Both the position numbers and the translations under genes were made by a program. 41,022 bases of DNA, taken from NCBI GenBank assembly GCA_041940525.1, contig JBGTSB010000021.1, positions 1-41,022 on the forward strand, in the 5' to 3' direction. The notes beneath the pieces are model-generated. The model saw nothing but the letters and a program-made list of their open reading frames with translations. It was not told where the DNA came from and did no database searches. Positions 24,332-32,053 of the stretch are shown here, in pieces. The DNA is from JAKAXS01 sp041940525. Its GTDB lineage: Bacteria; Pseudomonadota; Alphaproteobacteria; Rhizobiales; Hyphomicrobiaceae. The first letter of the stretch is position 1, and each line of letters begins with the position of its first letter.

Positions 24332-24837
24332 GATACCGTCTTCGAACCGGCTCCAGCCTGCTCCTGTTTCCGGCGCATGAACAGAGCGCCGAAGTCCATT
24401 GGATCCAGCATCAAAGGTGGGAAGCCGCCGTCGCGCGTCACGTCAGCGACAATGCGGCGCATAAAAGGAAAGATTAGGGTTGGACAGTTGACCAATAGGA
24501 AAGGCTCCAGCGCCTCATCGGGAATATTCTGAACGCGAAACAAGCCGCCGTATTCCAGCTCCAGGTCATAGATGACACCAACTTTGGCCTTGGCGTTCCC
24601 GTGAAAATGGATGGCGCTTTCAAACACATCTTCGCCCACACGTTTGGCGTTTACCTTCACCTCAACCTGCAGGTCGGGGTTCTCGCCCTTGGTGTCGATC
24701 AGCTTGCCAACATTCGGATTCTCGAAAGAAAGGTCCTTGATGTACTGGCCTAGGAGTTGAACCTTGGCCTGAGCCCCTGCTTGATCAGCGGCCGCCGCCC
24801 CTGCCTGACCGTTTGAACCTTTTGTCTCGTCCGCCAT
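24328..24837 (-). CDS. secB: Protein-export chaperone SecB
   Basis: Tetrameric cytoplasmic chaperone that keeps preproteins unfolded and delivers them to SecA. The 169-aa product starts MADETKGSNGQ at 24837; the frame is open to 24906 but the extension is not family-like. After an Ala/Gln/Gly-rich acidic N-terminus come LLGQYIKDLSFENPN, VYDLELEYGGLFRVQN-type beta strands and CPTLIFPFMRRIVADVTRDGGFPPLMLDPMDF, the strongest SecB signature. It is divergent from the timA gene across a gap that holds two inverted repeats. Confidence 0.96.
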   Translation of the reverse strand: MADETKGSNGQAGAAAADQAGAQAKVQLLGQYIKDLSFENPNVGKLIDTKGENPDLQVEVKVNAKRVGEDVFESAIHFHGNAKAKVGVIYDLELEYGGLFRVQNIPDEALEPFLLVNCPTLIFPFMRRIVADVTRDGGFPPLMLDPMDFGALFMRRKQEQAGAGSKTVS

Positions 24838-24928
24838 GTCGCTCAAATTTCCGTTTATTGCGTTCAGTTTGGCGTCGTGGCTACCACGATGACTGATTAT
24901 GGGCAATCACAAGAGTCCGGCCCTGAAA

Positions 24929-24971
24929 TTTCCGGAAAATTCAATATGGTTGGATCCTGATTAATAGGATC
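24929..24971. promoter_or_regulatory. Inverted repeats in the secB-timA divergent gap
   Basis: Two operator-like palindromes lie 9-10 bases either side of AT-rich sequence: TTTCCGGAAA (24929-24938, exact 10-base palindrome) and GATCCT-GATTAAT-AGGATC (24953-24971). Both lie between the divergent starts of secB (24837) and timA (25117) and could bind a regulator of either gene. No matching regulator is identified. Confidence 0.35.
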
Positions 24972-25116
24972 ACGGTTGGCTTAAGCGTATTTGTGCCCTA
25001 AGTTAATTCCATACGGTCTCATGAGGGCGCGAGACGCGGGCGCGGGTAGACGCGCCGCAATGGCGAACCTACATCCGTTCAAGGCCTTGCTCGTCGATTC
25101 CAGGAAACCGCCACCT

Positions 25117-25866
25117 ATGAATGGCACGATAGATCTTTTTACGCTTCTGGCTCTCATTGCCGCGATTGTTGCGATTTTCAAACTGCGCAGCGTACTCGGA
25201 CGCCGTACCAGCGACGATGACGCGCGCATGGAGCAGCGCGCACAGCGCGCTGCCGAGGAAGCGCGCGCCGCCGCCGCGTCGGACAAGGTTGTCGCTTTGC
25301 CGCGACGCGACCGGGACCTGCCGGAGCAACCGGCTCCCGTGAACACGATCTCGAAGGCTGAGCGCGAAGCTCAGATCCGCTCGTTCTCGTCAGACAACGA
25401 GTCCCTCAGCAAAGGGCTCATTGAGATCCTCGATGCGGATCCGGCTTTCGATCCGGAACAGTTCCTGACCGGCGCCAAGCGCGCATACGAGATGATTGTC
25501 ACCGCATTCGCCGAAGGCAATCTTAAAGCTCTGCGAGAGCTGCTGAACGACGAAGTCTACGACAGCTTTGCCGGCGCCATAGCTGAGCGCAAGAAGCGCG
25601 GCGAACAAGTCGACCAAAGCTTTGTTGGCATCTCCAAGTCCAACATCCTCGAAGCTGACGTCACCAACGGCACAGCGAACATCACGGTTCGCTTTGTCAG
25701 CCAGCTCATTTCCGCAATACGCGACAAGGCTGGTGAGGTGGTTTCGGGAGACGACAGTAGCGTTCAAGACGTCAATGATATTTGGACGTTCGCTCGGGAC
25801 GTTTCCTCAGCACGAGCTTTGCAATCGCCAAACTGGAAGCTGATATCCACGCAGTCGTCGAACTAA
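25117..25866 (+). CDS. Tim44/TimA-family membrane-anchored protein
   Basis: A 249-aa protein with one N-terminal transmembrane segment (about 5-25, LFTLLALIAAIVAIFKLRSVLG), a charged Ala/Arg-rich linker (30-75), and a C-terminal Tim44-like domain (about 95-245, AYEMIVTAFAEGNLKALREL through VNDIWTFARDV). Mitochondrial Tim44 tethers Hsp70 to the import channel; bacterial TimA proteins are inner-membrane proteins of unclear role. I chose the ATG at 25117 with AGGAAA upstream; the open frame extends to 24991. It leads a timA-mltA-smr group opposite secB, an arrangement common in alphaproteobacteria. Confidence 0.9.
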   Translation: MNGTIDLFTLLALIAAIVAIFKLRSVLGRRTSDDDARMEQRAQRAAEEARAAAASDKVVALPRRDRDLPEQPAPVNTISKAEREAQIRSFSSDNESLSKGLIEILDADPAFDPEQFLTGAKRAYEMIVTAFAEGNLKALRELLNDEVYDSFAGAIAERKKRGEQVDQSFVGISKSNILEADVTNGTANITVRFVSQLISAIRDKAGEVVSGDDSSVQDVNDIWTFARDVSSARALQSPNWKLISTQSSN

Positions 25867-25875
25867 CTGCTGAAA

Positions 25876-26985
25876 GTGGGAGTAGTAGGTATTCCACTAG
25901 GCTTTCAAGCGCCAGACATGAGCACGATCAAGCACAGCTATGAAGCGGTGGCGTTTGGCGACTTGCCAGGGTGGGAGGAAGACGACCACGCTGCGGCACT
26001 TCGAGCGTTCCAGCTTTCTGCACGTCGCATGGCTGCAAAGGCGTCTCAACCAGACGGTCAGCAAACATCTACGTTTCTTGAGGTTTGCAAGAAGGCGGGC
26101 GAAGCAGCAGACGGCTCTGCGAAGCAATTCTTTGAAGACAACTTTACCGCTTGCCGTGTTCGTCACAACGGGCCGGATGGGCTGTTGACCGGTTATTATG
26201 AGCCGGTGCTCAAGGGCGATCGAAAGGAGAGCAGTTCGTTTCCCGTGCCGCTCTATCGCCGGCCTGGCGACCTGGAAAACATGGTGGCTGAAAGTCAGAG
26301 AGGCGCCAAGGCAGACCAGTTTACGCACATGCGCCGCACACGCGATGGCCTGGAACCCTATGCAACGCGCGCCGAGATCGAGAACGGGGCTTTAAACGGT
26401 CAGGATCTCGAGCTGTTCTGGCTTGAAAACCCAGTCGACACATTCTTCCTACACATCCAAGGCTCAGGCGTGATCGCCTTGCCGGACGGCAGCGAACGGC
26501 GCGTCGCCTATGATGGCAAGAATGGCCATCCCTACACATCCATCGGCCGCTATCTGATCGACAACGGCCTGTTCCCAGCCGACCAGATGACGCTCGATGC
26601 CTTGAAGGACTGGCTGCTCGCCAACCCCGATACGGCGCGGGGTGTCATGCAGCAAAACGAATCCTTCGTGTTCTTCCGCGAGTTGGACGGCGGCTGCCCT
26701 GTCGGCGTTGAAGAAATCAGCCTCACACCTGGCCGCAGCCTCGCGGTTGACACCGGCTTCCACGCTATCGGCGCGCCGGTCTACGTCAATGCCCCAACGC
26801 TGAAGCATGCCGGCAATGCGGGCGGCTTTTCCAGGCTGATGGTCGCGCAAGATGTCGGCTCCGCCATTCGCGGCCCAGAGCGCGGCGACATCTTTTTTGG
26901 CACCGGCGAGGAAGCCGGTTTGCTCGCCGGCCAGACAAAGCATCCCGGAGAATTCTACGTTCTGCTCGCGGAACCCGGAAAATGA
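25876..26985 (+). CDS. mltA: MltA-type lytic transglycosylase (no clear signal peptide)
   Basis: Murein-degrading transglycosylase. The product (369 aa from GTG 25876, or 355 from ATG 25918) has the MltA domain (LLTGYYEPVLKGDR, QGSGVIALPDGSERRVAYDG, YTSIGRYL, NESFVFFRE) and the C-terminal 3D domain (LAVDTGFHAIGAPVYV, VAQDVGSAIRGPERGDIFFG) with conserved Asp near 326 and 338. MltA proteins are normally exported, but no good signal peptide or lipobox is visible, and an in-frame TAA that ends timA sits 3 codons upstream. Neither start has a clear Shine-Dalgarno, so coupling to timA is likely. It overlaps smr by 4 bases. Confidence 0.88.
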   Translation: MGVVGIPLGFQAPDMSTIKHSYEAVAFGDLPGWEEDDHAAALRAFQLSARRMAAKASQPDGQQTSTFLEVCKKAGEAADGSAKQFFEDNFTACRVRHNGPDGLLTGYYEPVLKGDRKESSSFPVPLYRRPGDLENMVAESQRGAKADQFTHMRRTRDGLEPYATRAEIENGALNGQDLELFWLENPVDTFFLHIQGSGVIALPDGSERRVAYDGKNGHPYTSIGRYLIDNGLFPADQMTLDALKDWLLANPDTARGVMQQNESFVFFRELDGGCPVGVEEISLTPGRSLAVDTGFHAIGAPVYVNAPTLKHAGNAGGFSRLMVAQDVGSAIRGPERGDIFFGTGEEAGLLAGQTKHPGEFYVLLAEPGK

Positions 26986-27638
26986 AGAAGAGCAAGCCGC
27001 CTTCTGGCAAGAATAAGAAGAGCCGGCAGCTCAGCGCATCCGAGACGGCACTTTGGCACCACATGGCGTCTACGCTGCAGCCGTTGAAAGATGCCAAGAA
27101 TCGAGTGCTGGCCGCGCTCGAAAATCGCGATGAAAACGGAACGAAGGCTCCGCCGCCTCCTGCCGCGAACACCGGCTCGGCGAACAAGCTGACAGGTCAG
27201 CCTACCCGGGCCGTGAGCCCGCCTGTGATGCCGCCGGCTCAGCCCAAAGCTGTAGACAAACCGCGCGCCGCGCCGCCTCTATCTCAGTTTGAGACCAAAC
27301 GCGCACGGCGGCTTCGCTCCGGCAGGATAGAGGTTGACGCGCGCATAGATCTTCACGGCATGCGCCAGAACGAAGCACACATTGCCCTGCGTGGCTTCCT
27401 GCATTCCAGCCACCGCAAAGGCCATCGCATTGTTTTGGTCATCACGGGCAAAGGCAGCCCGGCGAACGAAACGTCAGGCTGGGGAGATAGACACGCGCCA
27501 CGCGGCGTACTTCGCCGCAACGTGCCCCAGTGGCTGTCCGAACCTGATTTGAGAGCGCTCGTTGTTAGCTTCGCGCCGGCAGCGCAGCGGCACGGCGGCG
27601 ACGGCGCACTCTACGTGCATCTTAGGCGCCGCGGCTGA
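26982..27638 (+). CDS. Smr-domain protein
   Basis: A 218-aa protein with a basic start (KKSKPPSGKNKKSR), a helical segment, a Pro/Ala-rich linker (about 45-95) and a C-terminal Smr domain (about 118-217). The domain shows DLHGMRQNEAHIALRGFL, HRIVLVITGKG (the TGxG loop), GVLRRNVPQWL and a final GGDGALYVHLRR. Smr domains bind or cut nucleic acid; proteobacterial single-domain members are linked to ribosome rescue and mRNA cleavage, but this one cannot be assigned. It overlaps mltA by 4 bases and ends the timA-mltA-smr group. Confidence 0.9.
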   Translation: MKKSKPPSGKNKKSRQLSASETALWHHMASTLQPLKDAKNRVLAALENRDENGTKAPPPPAANTGSANKLTGQPTRAVSPPVMPPAQPKAVDKPRAAPPLSQFETKRARRLRSGRIEVDARIDLHGMRQNEAHIALRGFLHSSHRKGHRIVLVITGKGSPANETSGWGDRHAPRGVLRRNVPQWLSEPDLRALVVSFAPAAQRHGGDGALYVHLRRRG

Positions 27639-27672
27639 CCATGAAACAATAACAGCAACCGAAGTGCGCCGC

Positions 27673-28194
27673 TTACGGGCAGTTCTTCGCCATCGCGTTA
27701 AGCGCGCTCGTAACGCCGCTAAGCGAATAAGTGTCCGTCGTTTCGGTACCGCGCGAAGATGTGCCAGTGACCGTTAGGCGGTTGCCACGCTTCATGGCTT
27801 CCACCAGCTTCAGCTCTTGCGTCGCATCCGCCACGAAGCCGCGATCCTTTTCGCTAAACAGCGAGAAAATCTGCGAACCGATTTTGACGGAGACGTTGCT
27901 GTTGGCCTTCAGCGGGTAGCCCATCTTCACGCTGACTTCCGACTTCACACCCTGCTTGGGCCAAGCCGAAACATACAGCGCGACGAGACCGCGATTAGCG
28001 CCTGGCGGCTGCATATCGACGGGGGAAGAGGCGACAAAACACATCTTGTTGCCGCTGTTCTCGGTCGAGTTCAGGCTCCAGCTGCTGAAGGTCGCCATCT
28101 TATTCGCGCTCTGCGCAACCGCGCTGGCGCAAAACATGCCACCCATGAACGCGATGAAAGCCAGACCGCTAGAAAGAAATTTTGCTCGGATCAT
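27673..28194 (-). CDS. Invasion-associated locus B (IalB) family periplasmic protein
   Basis: A 173-aa exported protein of the IalB family, named after a Bartonella factor for red-cell entry but common in free-living alphaproteobacteria, where its role is unknown. It has a signal peptide (hydrophobic 7-25, likely cut after AVA at 27), then the family blocks WSLNSTEN, GNKMCFVASSPV, LVALYVSAWPKQGVKSEVSVKMGYPL, FSLFSEKDRGFVA and a late SLSGVTSAL. One Cys in the middle and one near the end (AKNCP) could form a disulfide. It stands convergent with smr. The name should not be read as evidence of pathogenicity. Confidence 0.88.
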   Translation of the reverse strand: MIRAKFLSSGLAFIAFMGGMFCASAVAQSANKMATFSSWSLNSTENSGNKMCFVASSPVDMQPPGANRGLVALYVSAWPKQGVKSEVSVKMGYPLKANSNVSVKIGSQIFSLFSEKDRGFVADATQELKLVEAMKRGNRLTVTGTSSRGTETTDTYSLSGVTSALNAMAKNCP

Positions 28195-28199
28195 TGCAC

Positions 28200-28213
28200 C
28201 ATTGTTTACAATG
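28200..28213. promoter_or_regulatory. Inverted repeat just upstream of the ialB-family start codon
   Basis: CATTGT-TT-ACAATG (28200-28213) lies 6 bases before the ATG at 28194. It is operator-like, or a small leader hairpin that would sit over the ribosome binding site in the mRNA. Confidence 0.3.
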
Positions 28214-28269
28214 TTTCAGGGACCGTGAGCCCCTTTTATTCGCCTCGCCCCCGCCTGTCACCCCGGACC

Positions 28270-28818
28270 TCAGGACTTTGCCGAAGTGGCCGCGTTCCTG
28301 GACCGTGATGGTTGCACAGATGCGCCACCCGTAGCTACGGGACGTGCGGCAAACTGTGCCAGCGAGAGCACCCTGTCGTACATGACGATGGCACCCGCCA
28401 TTGCGACGTTGACGCAGAATCGAGTCGGTATCTTGACGGTATAGTCACACCGTTCAAGCAGCGCCTCGGACAAGGACCCATCCTCAGGACCAAGAACATA
28501 GGCCGCACGCACCGGATGCCGGAAGCTGGGCAAATCGACAGCGCTATCTAAAAGTTCCACGCCTACGAGCTTGCAACCCTGCGGAAGCGCCATCTCGTCA
28601 AGACGATCCCAATTATAATGAGGCAGATGCAACTGTCCCTTGGACGTATCCGCGCGCGCCTCCAAGGCCCGGTAGGTCGCGCCAACAGTGAATGTGAAAC
28701 TGGCGCCAAATCCGTGTGCCGAACGCATGAGATTGCCAAGATTGAGCGCTTTCGACATACGTTCAGCACCAATTGCAAAATATCCGCGGGCGCTGGGAGG
28801 CCAGGATTCGGCGGTCAT
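28270..28818 (-). CDS. SpoU/TrmH-family RNA methyltransferase
   Basis: A 182-aa SPOUT-class RNA 2'-O-methyltransferase using S-adenosylmethionine at a trefoil knot. The three motifs are visible: motif 1 in NLGNLMRSAHGFGA with the conserved Asn and Arg, motif 2 in YVLGPEDGSLSEAL with GxE-like spacing, and motif 3 in IPTRFCVNVAMAGAIVMYD. The chosen start MTAESWPPSARGYFAIG at 28818 fits members of this group; the open frame extends to 28908. The target RNA is not determined. It is divergent from the quinone oxidoreductase gene (131 bases between starts). Confidence 0.9.
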   Translation of the reverse strand: MTAESWPPSARGYFAIGAERMSKALNLGNLMRSAHGFGASFTFTVGATYRALEARADTSKGQLHLPHYNWDRLDEMALPQGCKLVGVELLDSAVDLPSFRHPVRAAYVLGPEDGSLSEALLERCDYTVKIPTRFCVNVAMAGAIVMYDRVLSLAQFAARPVATGGASVQPSRSRNAATSAKS

Positions 28819-28949
28819 TTGTCTCAAGTCCTCAATGGGGGGCTTGGCGCGGCAACAGGCGCGATCTAAACAGCTGGCCTCACCCTGAATGTCAAAGACC
28901 GCGCTCAAGACTAAAGCAGAGCACGAGTGATCGCAGCCCGAGGTGTCAT

Positions 28950-29924
28950 ATGAAAGCCGTCCTTTGCAAGACCCTCGATGGTCCCGGGAGCTTGGTGCTG
29001 GAGGATATACCCGACCCCGCGCCCGGCCCCGGCGAAGTCGTGATCAAGGTGAAAGCGGCTGCGCTGAACTTCTTTGATACGCTAATTACCCGGGGCAAGT
29101 ACCAGAAAAAGCCGGAACTGCCGTTCTCACCAAGCGGAGAAGTCTCCGGCGTCGTCGAAGCGCTGGGCGAGAATGTCACCGGTTTAAAGGTCGGTCAGCG
29201 GGTCGCGGCCTACTTGGCTTGGGGTGGCGCGCGCGAAAAGGTGGTCGCGGCAGCCGAAGCGGTCATCCCGGTGCCGGACAATGTCTCGGACGAACTGGCG
29301 GCCGGCGTCAGCGTGACATATGGCACAGCGATTCATGGCCTGAAGGATCGCGCCAAGGTCAAAGCCAACGAGTGGGTGGCGGTCACAGGTGCATCAGGCG
29401 GCGCTGGGCTCGCAGCGATCGAAATTGCAAAGCTTCTTGGTGCCCGCGTTATCGCCGTCGCCTCATCGCCGGAGAAGCTTGAAATCTGCCGCAAGCACGG
29501 CGCGGACGTCTTGGTCGACTACAAGGCAGGAGATCTCAAGACTCAGTTGAAGGCAGTCACCAACGGCGACGGCGTTGATGTTGTCTACGACTGCATTGGC
29601 GGCGAGTACGCCGAACCCGCCGTGCGCGCTCTGGCCTGGGGCGGCCGCTTCCTCGTTGTCGGCTTCGCTGCCGGCAGCATCCCCAAACTTCCGCTAAACC
29701 TGCTTCTGCTCAAAGGAGCCGAAGCCGTTGGCGTCTTCTGGGGCGAGAGCGTCAAGCGCGACCCGATGGGACACCGGGACAACATGACATCCGTGCTGAA
29801 GTGGGTTTCGGAAGGCCGCCTCGTTCCACGTATCCACGCGACCTATCCGCTAGCAGAAACGGCAAACGCAATCGGCGTACTCGACCGGCGCGAAGCAGTC
29901 GGCAAGGTCGTGTTGACGCTTTAG
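28950..29924 (+). CDS. Quinone oxidoreductase-like MDR-family protein (NADPH-dependent)
   Basis: A 324-aa medium-chain dehydrogenase/reductase of the zinc-independent quinone oxidoreductase branch. Visible are the N-terminal catalytic domain (ALNFFDTLITRGKY, FSPSGEVSGVVEALGENV), the Rossmann motif VTGASGGAGLAAIEIAK and the GGRFLVVGFAAGSIP segment. Typical zinc ligands are missing, as expected for this branch. I chose the ATG at 28950 with GAGG about 8 bases upstream. The real electron acceptor is unknown; many such genes are named NADPH:quinone reductase on family grounds only. It ends one base from the convergent thpR. Confidence 0.9.
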   Translation: MKAVLCKTLDGPGSLVLEDIPDPAPGPGEVVIKVKAAALNFFDTLITRGKYQKKPELPFSPSGEVSGVVEALGENVTGLKVGQRVAAYLAWGGAREKVVAAAEAVIPVPDNVSDELAAGVSVTYGTAIHGLKDRAKVKANEWVAVTGASGGAGLAAIEIAKLLGARVIAVASSPEKLEICRKHGADVLVDYKAGDLKTQLKAVTNGDGVDVVYDCIGGEYAEPAVRALAWGGRFLVVGFAAGSIPKLPLNLLLLKGAEAVGVFWGESVKRDPMGHRDNMTSVLKWVSEGRLVPRIHATYPLAETANAIGVLDRREAVGKVVLTL

Positions 29925-29925
29925 A

Positions 29926-30501
29926 TCACCAGATGCTTTGCGCATCTTCTCCGGCGAAAGCGGCCGCGCCTTGTAGCGGATATACGGCTTCTTCAACGTA
30001 AGGGCCGCCACCCGTCTTTGGCCGGGACGACATTAGATAAAAGCGTGTCACCGCAATCGGCGGACACTTGAAGACGCCGTTTCGCTGGAGAAATCGTGCG
30101 ACGGCATCGACGCGGGCGTGCCGCATGCGCGCCAGCGTTACGTGAGGTTTGAACGCGCGGCTTACGATAGGCAACCCCGCGTTTCGCGCAGCGCGTTCGT
30201 TGGCCCGGGCTAGCCTGTCGAGCGCTTCGTTTGGTTCGACACCCATGTAGAGAATGCGTGGATCGTTGCCGCCAAACGCCCCTGCGCCGCTAAAGCGAAG
30301 CATGAACGAATCCAGGTCAATACCGTCCAGCTCGCTCGCAAACTCATCCGCGGTTCTGTTGTCGATGTCGCCGGCAAAACGCAGCGTGATGTGCAGATTG
30401 TCTTCGTGAGTCCAGTGTGCGCCAGGAAGAGGCACCTCAAGCGCGGAGAGTGCTTCTCTCACGTGCTCTGGCAATGCAATGGCGGTGAATAACCGGGGCA
30501 T
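29926..30501 (-). CDS. thpR: RNA 2',3'-cyclic phosphodiesterase (2'-5' RNA ligase family)
   Basis: A 191-aa member of the 2H phosphoesterase superfamily. The two HxTx motifs that give the family its name are at 37-40 (HITL) and 120-123 (HVTL). The N-terminal MPRLFTAIALPEHVREAL is typical of ThpR. Such enzymes hydrolyse 2',3'-cyclic phosphates in RNA and can join tRNA halves through 2'-5' bonds in vitro; the in-cell role is unsettled. It is convergent with the preceding gene and separated by 42 bases from tesA on the same strand. Confidence 0.92.
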   Translation of the reverse strand: MPRLFTAIALPEHVREALSALEVPLPGAHWTHEDNLHITLRFAGDIDNRTADEFASELDGIDLDSFMLRFSGAGAFGGNDPRILYMGVEPNEALDRLARANERAARNAGLPIVSRAFKPHVTLARMRHARVDAVARFLQRNGVFKCPPIAVTRFYLMSSRPKTGGGPYVEEAVYPLQGAAAFAGEDAQSIW

Positions 30502-30543
30502 GAGCCCGCTCCCAATATCATCCCGCCGTCCGCGGCACAGCGG

Positions 30544-31266
30544 TTAAGACTTAACCTGCTTCTTGAGCGCGCTTGCCCGGCGGATCAGCTCTTCCACCTG
30601 CGGCAGCATGCGCTCAACAATAATGGCTATCCCTTCCGCATTCGGATGCAAACCGTCATCAAGGTTGAGATCCGGGTTGAGCGCGACGCCCTCTAGAAAA
30701 AATGGATAGTACAAGAGGCTGTGCTGGGCGGCCAATTGAGGAAAGATCTCATCGAACGCCAGGCTATAATCCTCACCCCAGTTGCTCGGCGCTTTCATGC
30801 CAGCAAGCAATACGGAAATGTTGCGCTGTTTCAGCTTCTCGATGATCGCTTCCAGATTGAGGCGCGTCTGTTTCGGCTCAATGCCGCGCAAGGCATCGTT
30901 GGCACCGAGTTCCAAGATCACGGCATCGGTGCCATCCGGCACGGCCCACTCGAACCGCTGCCGCCCGCCCGATGTAGTATCACCGGAAACGCCGGCATTG
31001 ATCACTTCGACATTATGGCCCTTCTTCGTCAGCGCGGCCTGAAGCTGTGCCGGAAAAGCTTTCTCAGGCGGCAGCCGATAGCCCGCCGTCAAGCTGTCTC
31101 CAAACGCAACGATCCGGACCAACGGCGCACCGTTCCCCGCGGTTGCCGGGCCAGCGCCCAACAATACCGCATTGCAAACAAGAAGAAGCATTACCATCTG
31201 CCCGAGGATGGACGCGGCCCAAATGGCTCGGCTTGAATTTGGCTGACTACTTTGTGCGCGCATCAT
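30544..31266 (-). CDS. tesA: Periplasmic arylesterase / thioesterase I (SGNH hydrolase)
   Basis: A 240-aa SGNH/GDSL hydrolase that cleaves esters and acyl-thioesters, exported to the periplasm. The catalytic residues are visible: Ser58 in FGDSLTAG, the oxyanion Gly in NAGVSGDT, Asn123 in ELGANDALRG, and Asp204/His207 in DGLHPNAEG. I chose the start at 31266 (MMRAQSS), with GGGGGTGGA just upstream; the open frame extends to 31458, overlapping the divergent ABC gene. A signal peptide spans about 14-43 (hydrophobic 20-38, ending PATA). The neighbours match the tesA-ybbA-ybbP layout known from E. coli. Confidence 0.93.
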   Translation of the reverse strand: MMRAQSSQPNSSRAIWAASILGQMVMLLLVCNAVLLGAGPATAGNGAPLVRIVAFGDSLTAGYRLPPEKAFPAQLQAALTKKGHNVEVINAGVSGDTTSGGRQRFEWAVPDGTDAVILELGANDALRGIEPKQTRLNLEAIIEKLKQRNISVLLAGMKAPSNWGEDYSLAFDEIFPQLAAQHSLLYYPFFLEGVALNPDLNLDDGLHPNAEGIAIIVERMLPQVEELIRRASALKKQVKS

Positions 31267-31360
31267 TCCACCCCCGTTACGGTCAAACTGTCTATCAAGT
31301 AGAAACCCACGGTACTGAAGGCAAGCACTGGCCAAAAATTCCACTGGAGACGTAAGCGAC

Positions 31361-32053
31361 GTGTCAGCACCGATCATTAAACTGGACGATGTCCGTCTCA
31401 CCCTGCAAAGCCGCGCTGGACCCGTTGAAATCCTTCGCGGCGTTGATCTTTCCATCAATCAAGGGCAGTCGCTTGCCATCGTCGGCCCATCCGGATCGGG
31501 AAAAACGTCGCTGCTCATGGTGCTCGCCGGCTTGGAGCGCGTCTCGGCCGGCTCAGTCCGTGTTGCGCAAGAGGACTTTACGAAGCTGAGCGAAGATGAA
31601 CTCGCAATCGCGCGCGGACGGGAGATCGGCATTGTCTTCCAGTCATTTCATCTGGTGCCGACGATGACGGCGCTGGAAAATGTAGCGCTTCCCCTGCAAT
31701 TCGCCGGCGACGACGACGCTTTCGAAACCGCTGAAACCCATCTGAAGGAGGTGGGGCTCGGTCATCGCTTAGACCATTATCCAGCGCAGCTGTCTGGCGG
31801 CGAACAGCAGCGTGTAGCGCTGGCTCGAGCGCTCGCGCCAAACCCAAAAATTCTGCTGGCAGACGAACCCACAGGGAACTTGGACACACGAAACGGGCGA
31901 CAAGTCACCGATTTGCTGTTCGGCCTCCAGCGCCGCAAGCAAGCGACGCTCGTGCTCGTCACCCATGATGAGAAACTCGCATCAGAATGCGATCGCGTCA
32001 TCCAAATGGCCGACGGACAGATCGCATCAGACAAGGCGGCGGTCGCCGCATGA
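31361..32053 (+). CDS. ABC transporter ATP-binding protein (YbbA/LolD-type)
   Basis: A 230-aa ATPase of the MacB/LolD/YbbA group. It has Walker A GPSGSGKT (42-49), the signature LSGGEQQ (144-150), Walker B ILLADEP (164-170) and the H-loop VTHD. GTG at 31361 is the start, with GGAGA about 10 bases upstream. It overlaps the permease gene by 4 bases (ATGA), so the two form a transporter of unknown substrate. In E. coli ybbA and ybbP also sit opposite tesA; a role in fatty-acid or lipid handling has been proposed but is not shown by this sequence. Confidence 0.94.
   Translation: MSAPIIKLDDVRLTLQSRAGPVEILRGVDLSINQGQSLAIVGPSGSGKTSLLMVLAGLERVSAGSVRVAQEDFTKLSEDELAIARGREIGIVFQSFHLVPTMTALENVALPLQFAGDDDAFETAETHLKEVGLGHRLDHYPAQLSGGEQQRVALARALAPNPKILLADEPTGNLDTRNGRQVTDLLFGLQRRKQATLVLVTHDEKLASECDRVIQMADGQIASDKAAVAA

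Noticed and set aside
27673..28194. The IalB-family protein as a sign of a pathogen
   Set aside because: The family is widespread in free-living alphaproteobacteria, and nothing else in the window suggests host invasion.
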